Shown here: positions 43,100 through 51,841 of the stretch, piece after piece
How the letters are laid out: each line of letters starts with the position of its first letter
Position numbering within the stretch: position 1 is the stretch's first letter
Origin: Nonomuraea rhodomycinica
GTDB taxonomy: Bacteria; Actinomycetota; Actinomycetes; Streptosporangiales; Streptosporangiaceae
Assembly: GCF_013363995.1 (NCBI RefSeq)
Contig: NZ_JABWGO010000003.1
Location: 585,125 to 649,124, forward strand
DNA: 64,000 nt
Direction: 5' to 3'
The notes under the pieces: generated by a model
The model's database searches: none
Told to the model about the DNA's origin: nothing
The model's input: only the letters and a program-made list of their open reading frames with translations
Made by a program: the position numbers and the translations under genes

Positions 43100-43103
43100 G
43101 CTG

Positions 43104-44144
43104 TCAACCTCCATGTCTCGGGGGAGCGGTGCTGCCGCGCACGACCAGCTCGGTGGCGAACTCGACGCGGTCGCGCGCCAGCGGCTCGCCCCTGGCCAGC
43201 GTCACGAGCATGTCCGCGGCGGCGGCCGCCATCTCGGCCAGCGGCTGGCGGATCGTGGTCAGCGGCGGGACGCTCCAGCGCGTCGGGGGCATGTCGTCGA
43301 ACCCCACGACGCTCAGGTCGTCCGGGATGCGCAGGCCGAGCTCGTAGGCGGCGTGGTAGACGCCGACGGCCTGCCCGTCGTTGCAGGTGAAGACGGCGGT
43401 GGGCGGGTCGGGCAGGCGCAGCAGCCGGCGGGTGTGGGTCAGGCCGTCCTCGATCCGGTAGTCGCCGTGGCAGACGAGGTCGGGGTCGATCGGCACGCCG
43501 GCCGTGTCCAGCGCGGCGCGGTACCCGTCGAGCCGGGCGCGGCCGGACAGCATGTGGGCCGGGCCGGTGATGACGGCGATGCGCCGGTGCCCGAGGCCGA
43601 GCAGGTGACGGGTGGCCGTGAGCCCGCCATTCCAGTTGCCCGCGCCCACCGAGGGGACGCGGTGGCCGGGATCGCCGGTCGGGTCCAGCAGGACGACGGG
43701 GATCTCGCTGCCCGCGAGCCGGTCACGCTGGGCGTCGGTCAGGCTGGAGAAGACCGCGATGACGCCGGCCGGTCGGCGGCCCAGCACGTCCTCCATCCAG
43801 TCGTCGCCGGGGACGTGGCCGCCCTGCAGCTCGGACACCGCCACCAGCAGACCGTGCCGCCGCGCGACCTGCCCGGCCCCTCTGATGATCTCGGTGGGGT
43901 AGTCGCCCGCCAGTTCGTGGAAGAGCAGCTCCACCACGGAGACGGGGCTGAACCGGCGCCGCTGCCGGCGGAAGCCGTGCTGCCGGATCAGGCCCTCGAC
44001 CATCGCGCGGGTCTCGGGGGCGACCGCGGAACGCCCGTTGACCACCTTGGACACGGTCGCCGTGGACACTCCCGCCAGACGGGCGAGCTGCGCCAGGGTC
44101 AGCGGCTCGCGACCGGCTGCGGAAGGATCTTCGGTGGCGGTCAC
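43104..44144 (-). CDS. LacI family transcriptional regulator
   Basis: A 346-residue repressor. LTLAQLARLAGVSTATVSKVVNGRSAVAPETR (about 15-47) is the LacI helix-turn-helix and hinge start. The rest is a periplasmic-binding-like sensor with VCHGDYRIEDG and VVGFDDMPPTRWSVPPLTTIRQP, the usual C-terminal signature. It should sense a sugar. The GTG start at 44144 follows GGGGATC. No sugar gene sits next to it apart from the small membrane protein gene, and IS remnants lie immediately upstream, so its original target genes may have been separated from it. Confidence 0.9.
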   Translation of the reverse strand: MTATEDPSAAGREPLTLAQLARLAGVSTATVSKVVNGRSAVAPETRAMVEGLIRQHGFRRQRRRFSPVSVVELLFHELAGDYPTEIIRGAGQVARRHGLLVAVSELQGGHVPGDDWMEDVLGRRPAGVIAVFSSLTDAQRDRLAGSEIPVVLLDPTGDPGHRVPSVGAGNWNGGLTATRHLLGLGHRRIAVITGPAHMLSGRARLDGYRAALDTAGVPIDPDLVCHGDYRIEDGLTHTRRLLRLPDPPTAVFTCNDGQAVGVYHAAYELGLRIPDDLSVVGFDDMPPTRWSVPPLTTIRQPLAEMAAAAADMLVTLARGEPLARDRVEFATELVVRGSTAPPRHGG

Positions 44145-44162
44145 CGAAGATCCCCGAGGATG

Positions 44163-44187
44163 CCCCGGCCTTCAGACCCGGGAGGGG
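44163..44187 (+). mobile_element. Hairpin resembling an IS200/IS605-family end
   Basis: CCCGG-CCTTCAGAC-CCGGG with flanking G/C runs. The loop GCCTTCAG is shared with the right-end hairpin at 44868-44889, 700 bp away on the other side of the TnpB remnant. Confidence 0.45.
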
Positions 44188-44300
44188 TCGGGCATCCGCG
44201 GAGCAGGGCAGGCCCAGCCGGGTCGCCGCCTGAACGATCCGGTGTCCGACCGCGGTGAACGTTCAATATCCGTCCTACCTCCTCGGTAGATTGGGCGGTC

Positions 44301-44859
44301 ATGAAGGCGGCGGGCACGGATGGCTCGGAGCCGGCCCGCTATGACCGGATGACGGCCCGCCGCAGACCCGTCCGAGGGCAGCCGGGCTCGAAGGGCCACC
44401 GTGAGGCGAAGAAGCTGCGCGCCGAGCAGTACAAGAAGGTTGCCCGTCAGCGCCAGGGCACCGGCCGCAAGTGGGCCAGGAAAGTCGTCGGCGACCATGA
44501 CGTGATAGCGGTGGAGGACCTCCGGCCGAAGCTCCTGGCCGAGTCCAGCATGGCGCGCAAGGCCGCCGACGCGGCCATCGGCGCGGCCAAGCACGCCCTG
44601 ATCGAGATGGCCCGCGAACATGGCCGCACCTTGAGGCTCGTCAACCCCGCGCACACCACCATGGACTGCGCACAGTGCGGAGCGAGAACCAAGCACGCAC
44701 CACCTCTCTCCGAACGTACCTACACCTGCGCCGCGTGCGGAATCGTCTGTCGCCAGAGGCGAGAGCTCCGCCCGCGTCATGCTGGTCCGGGCTGGTCTGA
44801 ACCCGGTTGGTGCTGATCGCGTAAGACCTGAACGTCCGCTGGACGGTCAGGCGGTGTGA
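44301..44859 (+). pseudogene. IS605-family TnpB (OrfB) remnant
   Basis: Only the C-terminal part survives. VIAVEDLRPKLL contains the second RuvC acidic residue, and CAQCGARTKHAPPLSERTYTCAACG is the zinc finger of TnpB. The first frame then drifts into CRQRREL after about 44735. The true ending (SSARVMLVRAGLNPVGADRVR, to the TGA at 44857) continues in another frame, so there is a frameshift in addition to loss of about 200 N-terminal residues with the first RuvC Asp. It cannot be an active nuclease. The element has decayed beside a LacI gene. Confidence 0.85.
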
Positions 44860-44867
44860 GCCAGGAA

Positions 44868-44889
44868 TCCCCCGCCTTCAGGTGGGGGA
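44868..44889 (+). mobile_element. IS605-type right-end hairpin / omega-RNA scaffold remnant
   Basis: TCCCCC-G-CC-TTCA-GG-T-GGGGGA forms a nine-pair stem (one G-T) directly after the TnpB frame, followed by GCAGTCA. This is the usual right-end structure of IS200/IS605 elements, which also forms the 3' part of the TnpB guide RNA. Confidence 0.75.
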
Positions 44890-44928
44890 GCAGTCAGAAC
44901 GGCAGTGTAACGGCGCACGGCGAGATCA

Positions 44929-46260
44929 TCACTCACCGGCGGCCCGGCCGGCACCCCCGCTCCGCAACGTGGCCGGTGACCAGCCCGCGGTGCCCGCCAC
45001 GATCCGTACGGCCGCGCGGGCCAGCGGCTCCAGCCCCTCGACGTCCACCTTGTCCAGGGTGTCGGCCGAGTCGAACAGGTACATGGGCGCCGACAGGAAG
45101 TGCACCAGCGGCACGCCCTCGGGATGGAAGAACGCCCCGTCGGTGGGCGGCATCGGCGAGAACGCGTCGGGCGGCAGCACGAACGAGCGGCGCAGCCGCT
45201 CGGCCTCCAGGGTCGTGGCGACGAGCTTCTCCAGCCGCGGCGCCCGCGTCGTGAACCACCACCTCACCTCGGGGTCCGAGGTCGGCCGCAGCGCGCCGTC
45301 CACGCTCTCGCAGCGCAGGGCGGCGTGCTCCAGGTGCACCTGGAGGACCACGTCGGCGAGCATGGCGCGGTGCCGCTCGATGAAGGCCCGGGTGCCGGCG
45401 GCGTGGGCCATGTGCCCGGAGGTGAGCAGGAACATGAGGTTGTGCGGGCGCTCCGCGGCCGGCACGCGGGCCCAGTGGCGGGCGGCGGCCAGCACGAGCG
45501 CGAGGCCCGAGGCGTCCTCGACGGCCGACGCCCACGGGCCGTCGTGGTGGGAGGCGACGACGACCCAGTGCGGCGAGGCGCCGGGCAGCGTCGCCACCAC
45601 GTTGTGCGTCGTCACGGTGTCGCGGGTGGACTCGGCGACCAGCTCGCCGTGGCAGGGGAGCCGGGGGAGGAGCCGCCGGGCGTCGCCCGCGGACAGCCAC
45701 AGCCCCGGGACGGGCCGCTCGACGGCGTCGTAGGGCACGTAGTAGTCGCGCGTCTCCCACGGGACGCCCGTCAGCGCGCCGACGAAGCCCGCGGCGCCCG
45801 CCTTCAGGGCGGGCTCCACCACCTCCATCATCCGGGGGCCGAACGGGATCGTCTGCACGAGCGTGTCGAAGACGCCTTCGGGGTCGTAGGCGGAGGTGGC
45901 CAGCGTGCGGACGAACGACTGCGGCAGCTCGGTGAAGGCCAGCTCGTCCACCGCGATGTCGCCGGGGCGCGCGTCCTCGAGGCGGGCGAGCCGCGCGCGC
46001 AGGCCCGCGGCCGGCGCGGTGAACGGCAGGGGCAGCCCCGGCAGCTCCGTGCCGTCGTCGAGCCGCAGCATCCCAGTGCCCGGCCGCCAGCGGGTCACCT
46101 CCACCGGCTCCAGCTCCACGTCCAGCCCGAACGCGGTCAGCCGGTCGGCCAGCCACCGCTCCGTCCACGCGTCGGCCGGATAGCCGGGACGGCGGATCCC
46201 CTGCGACACGACGGTCTCGATCCAGCCGAGCATCTCGGCGGCGGAAGGCAGGTGTTCCAT
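44929..46260 (-). CDS. M28-like peptidase-fold protein with altered active site
   Basis: About 443 residues. ASHHDGPWASAVEDASG gives an HxD metal motif and a bridging Asp, as in M28 peptidases. Where the catalytic Glu-Glu of M28 (for example DGEE) should stand, this protein has LLTSGHMAHAAG. VQVHLEHAAL follows. A PA-like insertion probably occupies about 110-220. There is no signal peptide from the chosen start at 46260, an ATG without a clear ribosome site; an in-frame ATG at 46314 would add 18 residues. It may be a non-peptidase hydrolase or an inactive relative. Confidence 0.65.
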   Translation of the reverse strand: MEHLPSAAEMLGWIETVVSQGIRRPGYPADAWTERWLADRLTAFGLDVELEPVEVTRWRPGTGMLRLDDGTELPGLPLPFTAPAAGLRARLARLEDARPGDIAVDELAFTELPQSFVRTLATSAYDPEGVFDTLVQTIPFGPRMMEVVEPALKAGAAGFVGALTGVPWETRDYYVPYDAVERPVPGLWLSAGDARRLLPRLPCHGELVAESTRDTVTTHNVVATLPGASPHWVVVASHHDGPWASAVEDASGLALVLAAARHWARVPAAERPHNLMFLLTSGHMAHAAGTRAFIERHRAMLADVVLQVHLEHAALRCESVDGALRPTSDPEVRWWFTTRAPRLEKLVATTLEAERLRRSFVLPPDAFSPMPPTDGAFFHPEGVPLVHFLSAPMYLFDSADTLDKVDVEGLEPLARAAVRIVAGTAGWSPATLRSGGAGRAAGE

Positions 46261-46338
46261 GGCGCCGATCCAACCATTGACAACCGTCCCCTGTGAAGCG
46301 AGAGTTCCGGTCATCCGTACAAATCTTCGGGAGGCTGT

Positions 46339-47196
46339 ATGAGGCTCCTTGCGGCAGCCGTCTTACTCGTGCTGGGAGTCGTCGCGAGCCCGGCCCAGGC
46401 CGCCGGCGGCGCGACGTCCCGCGCCGTCGCCGCCGACACCGTCGAGGCGCACTACAAGGTGGCCGGCCCGTGGGCGGTCGCCACGGCCGACGCGCCGGGC
46501 GTCCGGCTCTACTATCCGGCGAACCTCGGCGCCGGGGGCTTCAAGCACCCGATCATCACCTGGGGCAACGGCACGAACGCCGTGCCCACGCAGTACAACG
46601 GCGTGCTCGACCAGCTCGCCTCCTGGGGCTTCGCCGTGGTGGCCTCGACCGACACCACGACCGGCACCGGCTCGGAGATGATCGCCGCGGCGCAGTACCT
46701 CATCGACCGCAACAGTGACTCCTCCAGCGTCTTCCACGGCAAGCTCGACGTGACCAGGGTCGGCGCGGTCGGCCACTCCCAGGGCGCGGGCGGCTCGGTC
46801 AACACCGCCATCAAGTCCGGCGGCCTGATCGACACGGTCGTGCCCATCGCGCTGCCCGCGCCGATCTGGGTGAGCTCGGGGGACGCGTTCTCCGTGAGCA
46901 AGCTGACCTGCCCGGTGCTGTTCCTCAGCGGCGCCAACGACGTCATCATCTCGCCCGGCTCCGCGCTCCAGGCGTACTACGACCAGGTGCCGGGCGCCGC
47001 CGCCAAGGCGCTGCTCAAGGGCGCCGACCACAACACGATCCAGGGCACGGGCGGCGGCTTCCTCGGCTACCTGACGGCCTGGCTGATGTACCGGCTGCAG
47101 GACGACGCGTACGCGCGCGGCGCGTTCGCCGGCGCCACCCCCGAGATCAACACCAACGCGAGCTGGCAGAACCAGGCCGAGAAGAACCTCCCGTAA
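46339..47196 (+). CDS. Secreted alpha/beta hydrolase (lipase/polyester-hydrolase-like)
   Basis: A 285-residue exoenzyme. The signal peptide MRLLAAAVLLVLGVVASPAQA is followed by a dienelactone-hydrolase-type fold: TWGNGTN (oxyanion region), GHSQGAGG (S147), GAND (D201) and GADHNTI (H231). The order resembles bacterial cutinase/PET-hydrolase-like and chlorophyllase-like enzymes, though the nucleophile elbow GHSQG differs from GHSMG of actinobacterial cutinases. GGGAGG lies upstream of the ATG, and a TTGACA at 46276-46281 may be the -35 box. A perfect terminator follows. Confidence 0.85.
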   Translation: MRLLAAAVLLVLGVVASPAQAAGGATSRAVAADTVEAHYKVAGPWAVATADAPGVRLYYPANLGAGGFKHPIITWGNGTNAVPTQYNGVLDQLASWGFAVVASTDTTTGTGSEMIAAAQYLIDRNSDSSSVFHGKLDVTRVGAVGHSQGAGGSVNTAIKSGGLIDTVVPIALPAPIWVSSGDAFSVSKLTCPVLFLSGANDVIISPGSALQAYYDQVPGAAAKALLKGADHNTIQGTGGGFLGYLTAWLMYRLQDDAYARGAFAGATPEINTNASWQNQAEKNLP

Positions 47197-47206
47197 CCCT
47201 CTCGTG

Positions 47207-47243
47207 GAGCCCGGCCGGACCCCACCGGGGTCCGGCCGGGCTC
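47207..47243. terminator. Perfect 17-bp hairpin terminator between convergent genes
   Basis: GAGCCCGGCCGGACCCC and its exact complement around an ACC loop, followed by TTG. It lies between the secreted hydrolase gene and the end of the minus-strand sugar operon. Confidence 0.9.
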
Positions 47244-47258
47244 TTGGGAAGGCCTCCC

Positions 47259-48206
47259 TCAGGTGCCGCGGAGCGCGAAGGCGGCGCCCGGGTTGCGGGT
47301 GAGCGCCGCCGCCGCCACCTCGCCGAGCCCCGCGGCCTCCAGCCGCGGCACGAACCTCTCCAGCAGGTACGTCAGCCCCGGCCCCCCGCCCAGGCTCGGC
47401 CAGTACGACCGGCGCGCCAGGTCCATGCCGAACAGCAGCCGGTCGCCCAGGCCGTGCCCGGCCAGGTCCGCGACGAGCGCGACGATCTCGCCGTCCGTGC
47501 CGTACTTGATCCGGCCGGGCCGGTCGAAAGCCAGATAGGCCCCCCTTTCCGCCAATGAGATGAGATATCCGGCGTCGGGGTTGTGGTCGATGTGCCCGAG
47601 CACCACCCGGTCCGCCGCGACCCCCTCGGCCGCCAGCGCGTCGAGCAGCTCGTGGCCCATCGTGCCCTTGTCGCAGTGGCTCACGACCGGCACGCCGGTC
47701 GCCAGCGCCGCGGCGGCCACCGCCCCGACCAGGCGCCCCACCCCGCGGCCGAGCGCGTGATAACCGGTGGCGATCTTGATGGCGCCCGCCCGGGCGGGCG
47801 AGCGCCGCACCAGGGGGCCGACCAGGCCGTACTCGTCCATGCCGAGCTCGATCTCCGACATCAGCAGCTCGGTGATCTCGTCGGCCGCGTAGCGGTGCAG
47901 CCAGTGGTCGTCGGCGTAGTAGCGGCTCTTGTGGAAGCCCGTCACCGCGACCACGTGCAGGCCGGTCCGCTCGGCCAGCTCCCTCATCAGCGACGGGCTG
48001 CGGCCGAATCCGAGGGGCGTCATCTCCACCACCGCCGACAGGCCGAGGCGGCGCGCCGCCGAGACCTCCGCGACGGCCGCGTCGAGGGAGTCGAGCCGGT
48101 AGTCCGGCTCCTCGCGCACCGGCCAGCCGCCGGTCATGAACAGATGCTCGTGCGCGTAGGTGACGCCGAGCTCCTCGACGTCACCCAGCACGGTGCGGAC
48201 CGTCAC
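47259..48206 (-). CDS. Phosphotriesterase-family hydrolase
   Basis: A 315-residue TIM barrel. AHEHLF gives the HxH pair (H19/H21), GAIKIATGY the bridging lysine, VSHCDKG and LGHIDH the next two histidines and FGMDLAR the final aspartate. These are the full two-metal site of the phosphotriesterase/lactonase group. In a sugar operon it is more likely a lactonase or a phospho-sugar lactone/ester hydrolase than an organophosphatase. The GTG at 48206 overlaps the stop of an 11-codon micro-ORF upstream, so translation is probably coupled. It is the last gene of the operon. Confidence 0.88.
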   Translation of the reverse strand: MTVRTVLGDVEELGVTYAHEHLFMTGGWPVREEPDYRLDSLDAAVAEVSAARRLGLSAVVEMTPLGFGRSPSLMRELAERTGLHVVAVTGFHKSRYYADDHWLHRYAADEITELLMSEIELGMDEYGLVGPLVRRSPARAGAIKIATGYHALGRGVGRLVGAVAAAALATGVPVVSHCDKGTMGHELLDALAAEGVAADRVVLGHIDHNPDAGYLISLAERGAYLAFDRPGRIKYGTDGEIVALVADLAGHGLGDRLLFGMDLARRSYWPSLGGGPGLTYLLERFVPRLEAAGLGEVAAAALTRNPGAAFALRGT

Positions 48207-48270
48207 AACGGCACCCCCCGCCCGACGCGAACCGTCACAGCGGCACCTCCCGCCCGACGCCGGTGGTCAC
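48206..48270 (-). repeat. Two tandem copies of a 32-bp start region, forming coupled micro-ORFs
   Basis: The stop of the FAD oxidoreductase overlaps a GTG at 48270, which begins an 11-residue frame (VTTGVGREVPL). Its stop overlaps a GTG at 48238 that begins a second 11-residue frame (VTVRVGRGVPL), whose stop overlaps the true GTG at 48206. Each copy carries its own GGGAGGTGCC or GGGGGGTGCC ribosome site. A duplication of the start region explains this. Confidence 0.75.
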
Positions 48271-49490
48271 AGCAGCGCTCCTTCCTCGCGCAGCCGCTCG
48301 CGCAGCAGGCCCGCGTCCAGCTCCGCGGGCTCCACGCCCGCCTGCACGGCCAGCGCCGCGGCCGTCCCCGCCGCCTGGCCCATCGCCATGCACTGGCCCA
48401 TGGAGCGGGCCGAGGCGTGGGCGTCGTGCGTGGCCGACAGGCACCGCCCCGCCACGATCAGCCCGCCCACCTCGACGGGCAGCAGGCACCGGTACGGGAT
48501 GCCGTAGGTCCGGAAGTCGCGGACGTACTCCCACCGCGTTCCGGAGCCCGAGTCGTGGTCCTCGACGGGCGCGCCGCACCGGGCGATCGCGTCGGGGAAG
48601 TCCCGCCCGGCCAGCACGTCGTCGCGGGTCAGCACGTACCGGCCGGCCAGCCGCCGCGACTCGCGCACCCCGATCCGCGTGGAGGTGCCCAGCAGCACCG
48701 CCGAGCCGTACCCCGGGACCTTCTCGCGCAGGAACCGGACGTACGCGCCGACCTGCCGCCGCCCCTCCCGCTCCGCCCGCGACAGCTCGAACGGGTCGGT
48801 CGGGTCCAGGCCGCTCACCCGGGTGAGGTTGGTGTGCACGACGCCCTCGTTGACGGTCCGGTGGATCGACCCCTCCCGCCGCGGCAGGTCCGCGCCGGCC
48901 ATCAGCGCGTGCAGCTCCGCCGTGCTCGTGGCCGACGGGTCCACCCCGCCGAGCCGGAACGTCGTCGTCATCGGCTGGCGCCGCAGGCCGGGGCGGTCGA
49001 GGGCCGCCCCGGCCCGCCAGGCCACCTCGGCGTCCCCGGTGGCGTCCACCACCACCCGCGCCCTGACCAGGAACCGCCCCGCCACCGTCTCCACGACGAC
49101 GCCCTCGCCCGGCACGACGTCGCAGACCCGGGCGTGCAGCAGCACCTCGGCGTCCGCGGTCAGCTCGTCCCAGACGACCTTCAGCTGCTCCGGCTCGTAC
49201 GTCACCCCGGTCCCCGCGCCGTAGGTGTTGGGCCGCTCGAAGGCGGCCCCGGCCGCGAACAGCCGCTCGCACACCTCCCAGCCGACGCCGCCGACGACCC
49301 GCGGCGCCTCGGGCCCGGGGGAGTAGAAGCCGTAGAAGGTGTCGAGCACCGCGGCGCCCGTGCCGCCGAGGAACCCGGCCGACTCCACGAGCAGGCACGA
49401 CGCCCCGGACCGCACGGCGGCCACGGCGGCCGCGCACCCCGCGCTGCCGCCGCCCGCCACCACCACGTCGCCTTCCCACAGCACGTTCAT
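48267..49490 (-). CDS. FAD-dependent oxidoreductase
   Basis: A 407-residue flavoprotein. EGDVVVAGGGSAGCAAAVAAVRSGASCLLVES is the N-terminal FAD-binding fold, and LIVAGRCLSATHDAHASARSMGQCMAMGQAAGTAAAL is the C-terminal FAD contact typical of the FAD_oxidored family. It belongs to a group often found in carbohydrate clusters, possibly oxidising a sugar hydroxyl or reducing an unsaturated acid. The ATG at 49490 overlaps the SDR stop as ATGA; GGAGGG lies 11 bases upstream. Confidence 0.87.
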   Translation of the reverse strand: MNVLWEGDVVVAGGGSAGCAAAVAAVRSGASCLLVESAGFLGGTGAAVLDTFYGFYSPGPEAPRVVGGVGWEVCERLFAAGAAFERPNTYGAGTGVTYEPEQLKVVWDELTADAEVLLHARVCDVVPGEGVVVETVAGRFLVRARVVVDATGDAEVAWRAGAALDRPGLRRQPMTTTFRLGGVDPSATSTAELHALMAGADLPRREGSIHRTVNEGVVHTNLTRVSGLDPTDPFELSRAEREGRRQVGAYVRFLREKVPGYGSAVLLGTSTRIGVRESRRLAGRYVLTRDDVLAGRDFPDAIARCGAPVEDHDSGSGTRWEYVRDFRTYGIPYRCLLPVEVGGLIVAGRCLSATHDAHASARSMGQCMAMGQAAGTAAALAVQAGVEPAELDAGLLRERLREEGALL

Positions 49491-50179
49491 CGCAGGTGCC
49501 ACCCTCCGTCGACGGGGATCACCGCGCCCGTGGTCCGCCCGGAGGCCGGCGACAGCAGCCACAGCACGGCCTGCGCCACCTCCTCCGGCCGGCACGGGCG
49601 CGCGCCGAGCGGCATGAGCGCGGGCATCCGGGCCCGGATGCCCGCCGACTTTCGCGCCCGGCGGCTCATCGGCGTGGCCACCAGCCCGGCCGAGACCAGG
49701 TTGATCCGCACCCCGCGCGGCGCCGCCTCCCGCGCCGCGACCCTGATCAACGGGATCAGGCCGCCCTTGGCCGAGGCGTAGGCCACGGTGCGGAAGTCGT
49801 CGTCGATCGAGCTGCCCAGCGCCGAGCCGATCACCACGATGGACCCGCCCTCCGGCAGGGCCGGGATCGAGGCGCGCAGCAGCCGGAAGACCGACTCGTG
49901 GTTGACCCGGTGCACCTCGCTCCACGCCGCGTCGGTGCACTCGGCCACGCCGCCGTCGCCGAGGGACCTGCCGGACATGCCGACCGCGTGCACGACGCCG
50001 GAGACCGAGCCGTGTGCCTCGGCCGCGCGGGCGAGCGCCTTCTCCGCCCCGCCGGGCCTGGTGATGTCGATGCCGCCGGCCAGGTCCACGCCGAACGCCG
50101 GCATCCCGGACGCCTCGACCGCCTCGACGCAGGCGCGGCCGATGCCGCCCTCCGCGCCGGCCACCAGGACCGCGCTCAT
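49487..50179 (-). CDS. Short-chain dehydrogenase/reductase (SDR)
   Basis: A 230-residue classical SDR. VLVAGAEGGIGRACVEA is the TGxxxGIG cofactor loop (Gly-Ala-Glu variant). HAVGMSG replaces NNAG, YASAKGG is the catalytic Tyr-x-x-x-Lys, and DGGWHLR ends the protein. It would oxidise or reduce a hydroxyl of the imported sugar with NAD(P). Overlaps of 4 bp on both sides show tight operon structure. Confidence 0.88.
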   Translation of the reverse strand: MSAVLVAGAEGGIGRACVEAVEASGMPAFGVDLAGGIDITRPGGAEKALARAAEAHGSVSGVVHAVGMSGRSLGDGGVAECTDAAWSEVHRVNHESVFRLLRASIPALPEGGSIVVIGSALGSSIDDDFRTVAYASAKGGLIPLIRVAAREAAPRGVRINLVSAGLVATPMSRRARKSAGIRARMPALMPLGARPCRPEEVAQAVLWLLSPASGRTTGAVIPVDGGWHLR

Positions 50180-50940
50180 GGCTTCCTGAGCACGTCGGCG
50201 GCGCGGCGGGCATGCTCCAGGTAGGCGGCCTCGAACAACTCCTCCGAGCGGGGGCCGCCGACGAGCTTGGCGCTGGAGATCACCGGCGGCGTCCACCCGC
50301 CCGCGACCAGCAGCTCGGCCGTCCGCACCTTGATCTCGTTGACCACGGAGACGGCGGCCAGCGTGCTGCCGGGGCCGACCGGCTCGGCCAGCCCCTCCAC
50401 CGAGCACAGCGCGTCGCCCACCGGGGTGCGCAGGTCGATCACCACGTCGGCGTGGTCGGCGAGCCGCGTCCCGCTCGGATGGCCGGGAGCGACGGCCATG
50501 GTCTCCCGCATCGACGTCACGGCCACCACGCTCAGCCCGGCCTTGCGCAGCCCCATCGCCATCTCGATCGGCACGGCGTTCAGCCCGCTGACGCTGAAGA
50601 TGATCGCCGCGTCGCTCGGCCGCAGCTCGAAGTTGGCCAGGACGGCGTCGGCCAGCCCCTCGACCCGCTCGATGAACATCGCCTGCCGCATCCCGTTCGA
50701 CCCCGCGACCTGCGTGTAGAACGTCGTCGACAGGTCCACGATGGGGTGGAAGCCCGGGTAGGAGCCGTAGCGGGGGAACATCTCCTCCACGCCCATCCGC
50801 GAGTGGCCGGTGCCGAACGTGTGCACCACCCCGCCGCCGCCGATGGCCGCCGCCGCGATGCGCGCCGCCGCCGCCAGGGACTCCTCCTGTGTCTCCTCGA
50901 TCTCGCCGAGCAACTCCATGGCGCGCCGTATCCACCTCAT
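50176..50940 (-). CDS. SIS-domain sugar-phosphate isomerase-like protein
   Basis: A 254-residue SIS protein. VVHTFGTGHSRMGVEEMF is the phosphosugar-binding Gly-x-Gly-x-Ser loop, and IIFSVSGLNAVPIEMAMGLRKAG is the second Ser/Gly loop. The family is common in actinobacterial sugar operons next to ROK kinases and phosphotriesterase-like genes. It would isomerise, or cleave an ether or amine from, a phosphorylated sugar; the exact reaction is unknown. The ATG at 50940 follows GGAGGGAGAGG. Confidence 0.85.
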   Translation of the reverse strand: MRWIRRAMELLGEIEETQEESLAAAARIAAAAIGGGGVVHTFGTGHSRMGVEEMFPRYGSYPGFHPIVDLSTTFYTQVAGSNGMRQAMFIERVEGLADAVLANFELRPSDAAIIFSVSGLNAVPIEMAMGLRKAGLSVVAVTSMRETMAVAPGHPSGTRLADHADVVIDLRTPVGDALCSVEGLAEPVGPGSTLAAVSVVNEIKVRTAELLVAGGWTPPVISSAKLVGGPRSEELFEAAYLEHARRAADVLRKP

Positions 50941-50962
50941 CGGCCTCTCCCTCCGTACGCGT

Positions 50963-51841
50963 TCATCCGGACATCCCTCCACACAGCGCGGCGCCGATCG
51001 CCCCGGCCCGCGGGCCGAGGACGGCGGGCAGCACCGCGACGTCACCGATGAGCGGGCGCCGCCGCCCCAGCTCGCGCTCCAGCGCGGGACGCATGAGGTC
51101 GAGCGCGCCCGAGACGCCGCCGCCCACCACCGCCGTGCCCACGCCGAACAGCGCGGCGGCGTCGCCCAGCGCGACGCCGAGCGCCCAGCCCGCCCTGGCC
51201 AGCACACCGGCGGCCCGCTCGTCGCCGGCCCGCGCGGCGGCGGCGACCGCGGCGGCCGGCCCCGACCCGTAGGCCCGCACGATGCCGGGCCCGCCGGCGA
51301 ACGTCTCCGCGCAGCCCCGGTTGCCGCAGCAGCACGGCGGCCCCGACGGGTCGACCGTGACGTGGCCGACCTCGCCGAGGTTGTCGCGCGGCCCGACGAG
51401 GACCGCGCCGCGCAGCGCCACCGCGCCGCCCACCCCGGTGCCGAGCACGGCGAACAGCGCGTCCGGCAGCCCGCGGGCCGCGCCGAGCAGCAGCTCCGCC
51501 TGCGCGAACGCCCGCGCGTCGTTGACGACGGCCACCGGCCTGCCGGTCAGGGCGCTCAGCCGCGGGCCGGCCGGGTAGCCGTCCCAGTCTCCCGGCGGGT
51601 TGGGCACGAACAGCGCCGTCCCGCTCTCCCGGTCCACGTGGCCGGGCAGCGCCATCCCGATGCCCTCCACCGACGGGTCGGCCAGCGACGCCACGAGCGT
51701 CATCGTCTCGCCGGGGCCGGGCGGCGTGGGCACGGTGCCCGCGCCGGCCACCGTGTCGCCGTCCAGCACGACCCACTTGGTGTCGGTCCCGCCGACGTCG
51801 ACGCCGAGCCGCCGGCCGGGCCGCGCCGCGGCGTGCGTCAC
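50963..51841 (-). CDS. ROK family sugar kinase
   Basis: A 292-residue kinase. LGVDVGGTDTKWVVL is the ATP phosphate loop, VVNDARAF holds the catalytic Asp, VLGTGVGGAVAL is the second phosphate loop, and GPPCCCGNRGCAETF is the CxCGxxGCxE zinc motif that defines ROK proteins. No helix-turn-helix precedes it, so it is an enzyme, not a repressor. It would phosphorylate the hexose or amino sugar released by the GH94-like enzyme. The GTG at 51841 overlaps the upstream stop as GTGA. Confidence 0.92.
   Translation of the reverse strand: MTHAAARPGRRLGVDVGGTDTKWVVLDGDTVAGAGTVPTPPGPGETMTLVASLADPSVEGIGMALPGHVDRESGTALFVPNPPGDWDGYPAGPRLSALTGRPVAVVNDARAFAQAELLLGAARGLPDALFAVLGTGVGGAVALRGAVLVGPRDNLGEVGHVTVDPSGPPCCCGNRGCAETFAGGPGIVRAYGSGPAAAVAAAARAGDERAAGVLARAGWALGVALGDAAALFGVGTAVVGGGVSGALDLMRPALERELGRRRPLIGDVAVLPAVLGPRAGAIGAALCGGMSG

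Noticed and set aside
47259..48206. Organophosphate-degrading phosphotriesterase
   Set aside because: The metal site is intact, but the sugar-operon setting points to a lactonase or sugar-ester role.
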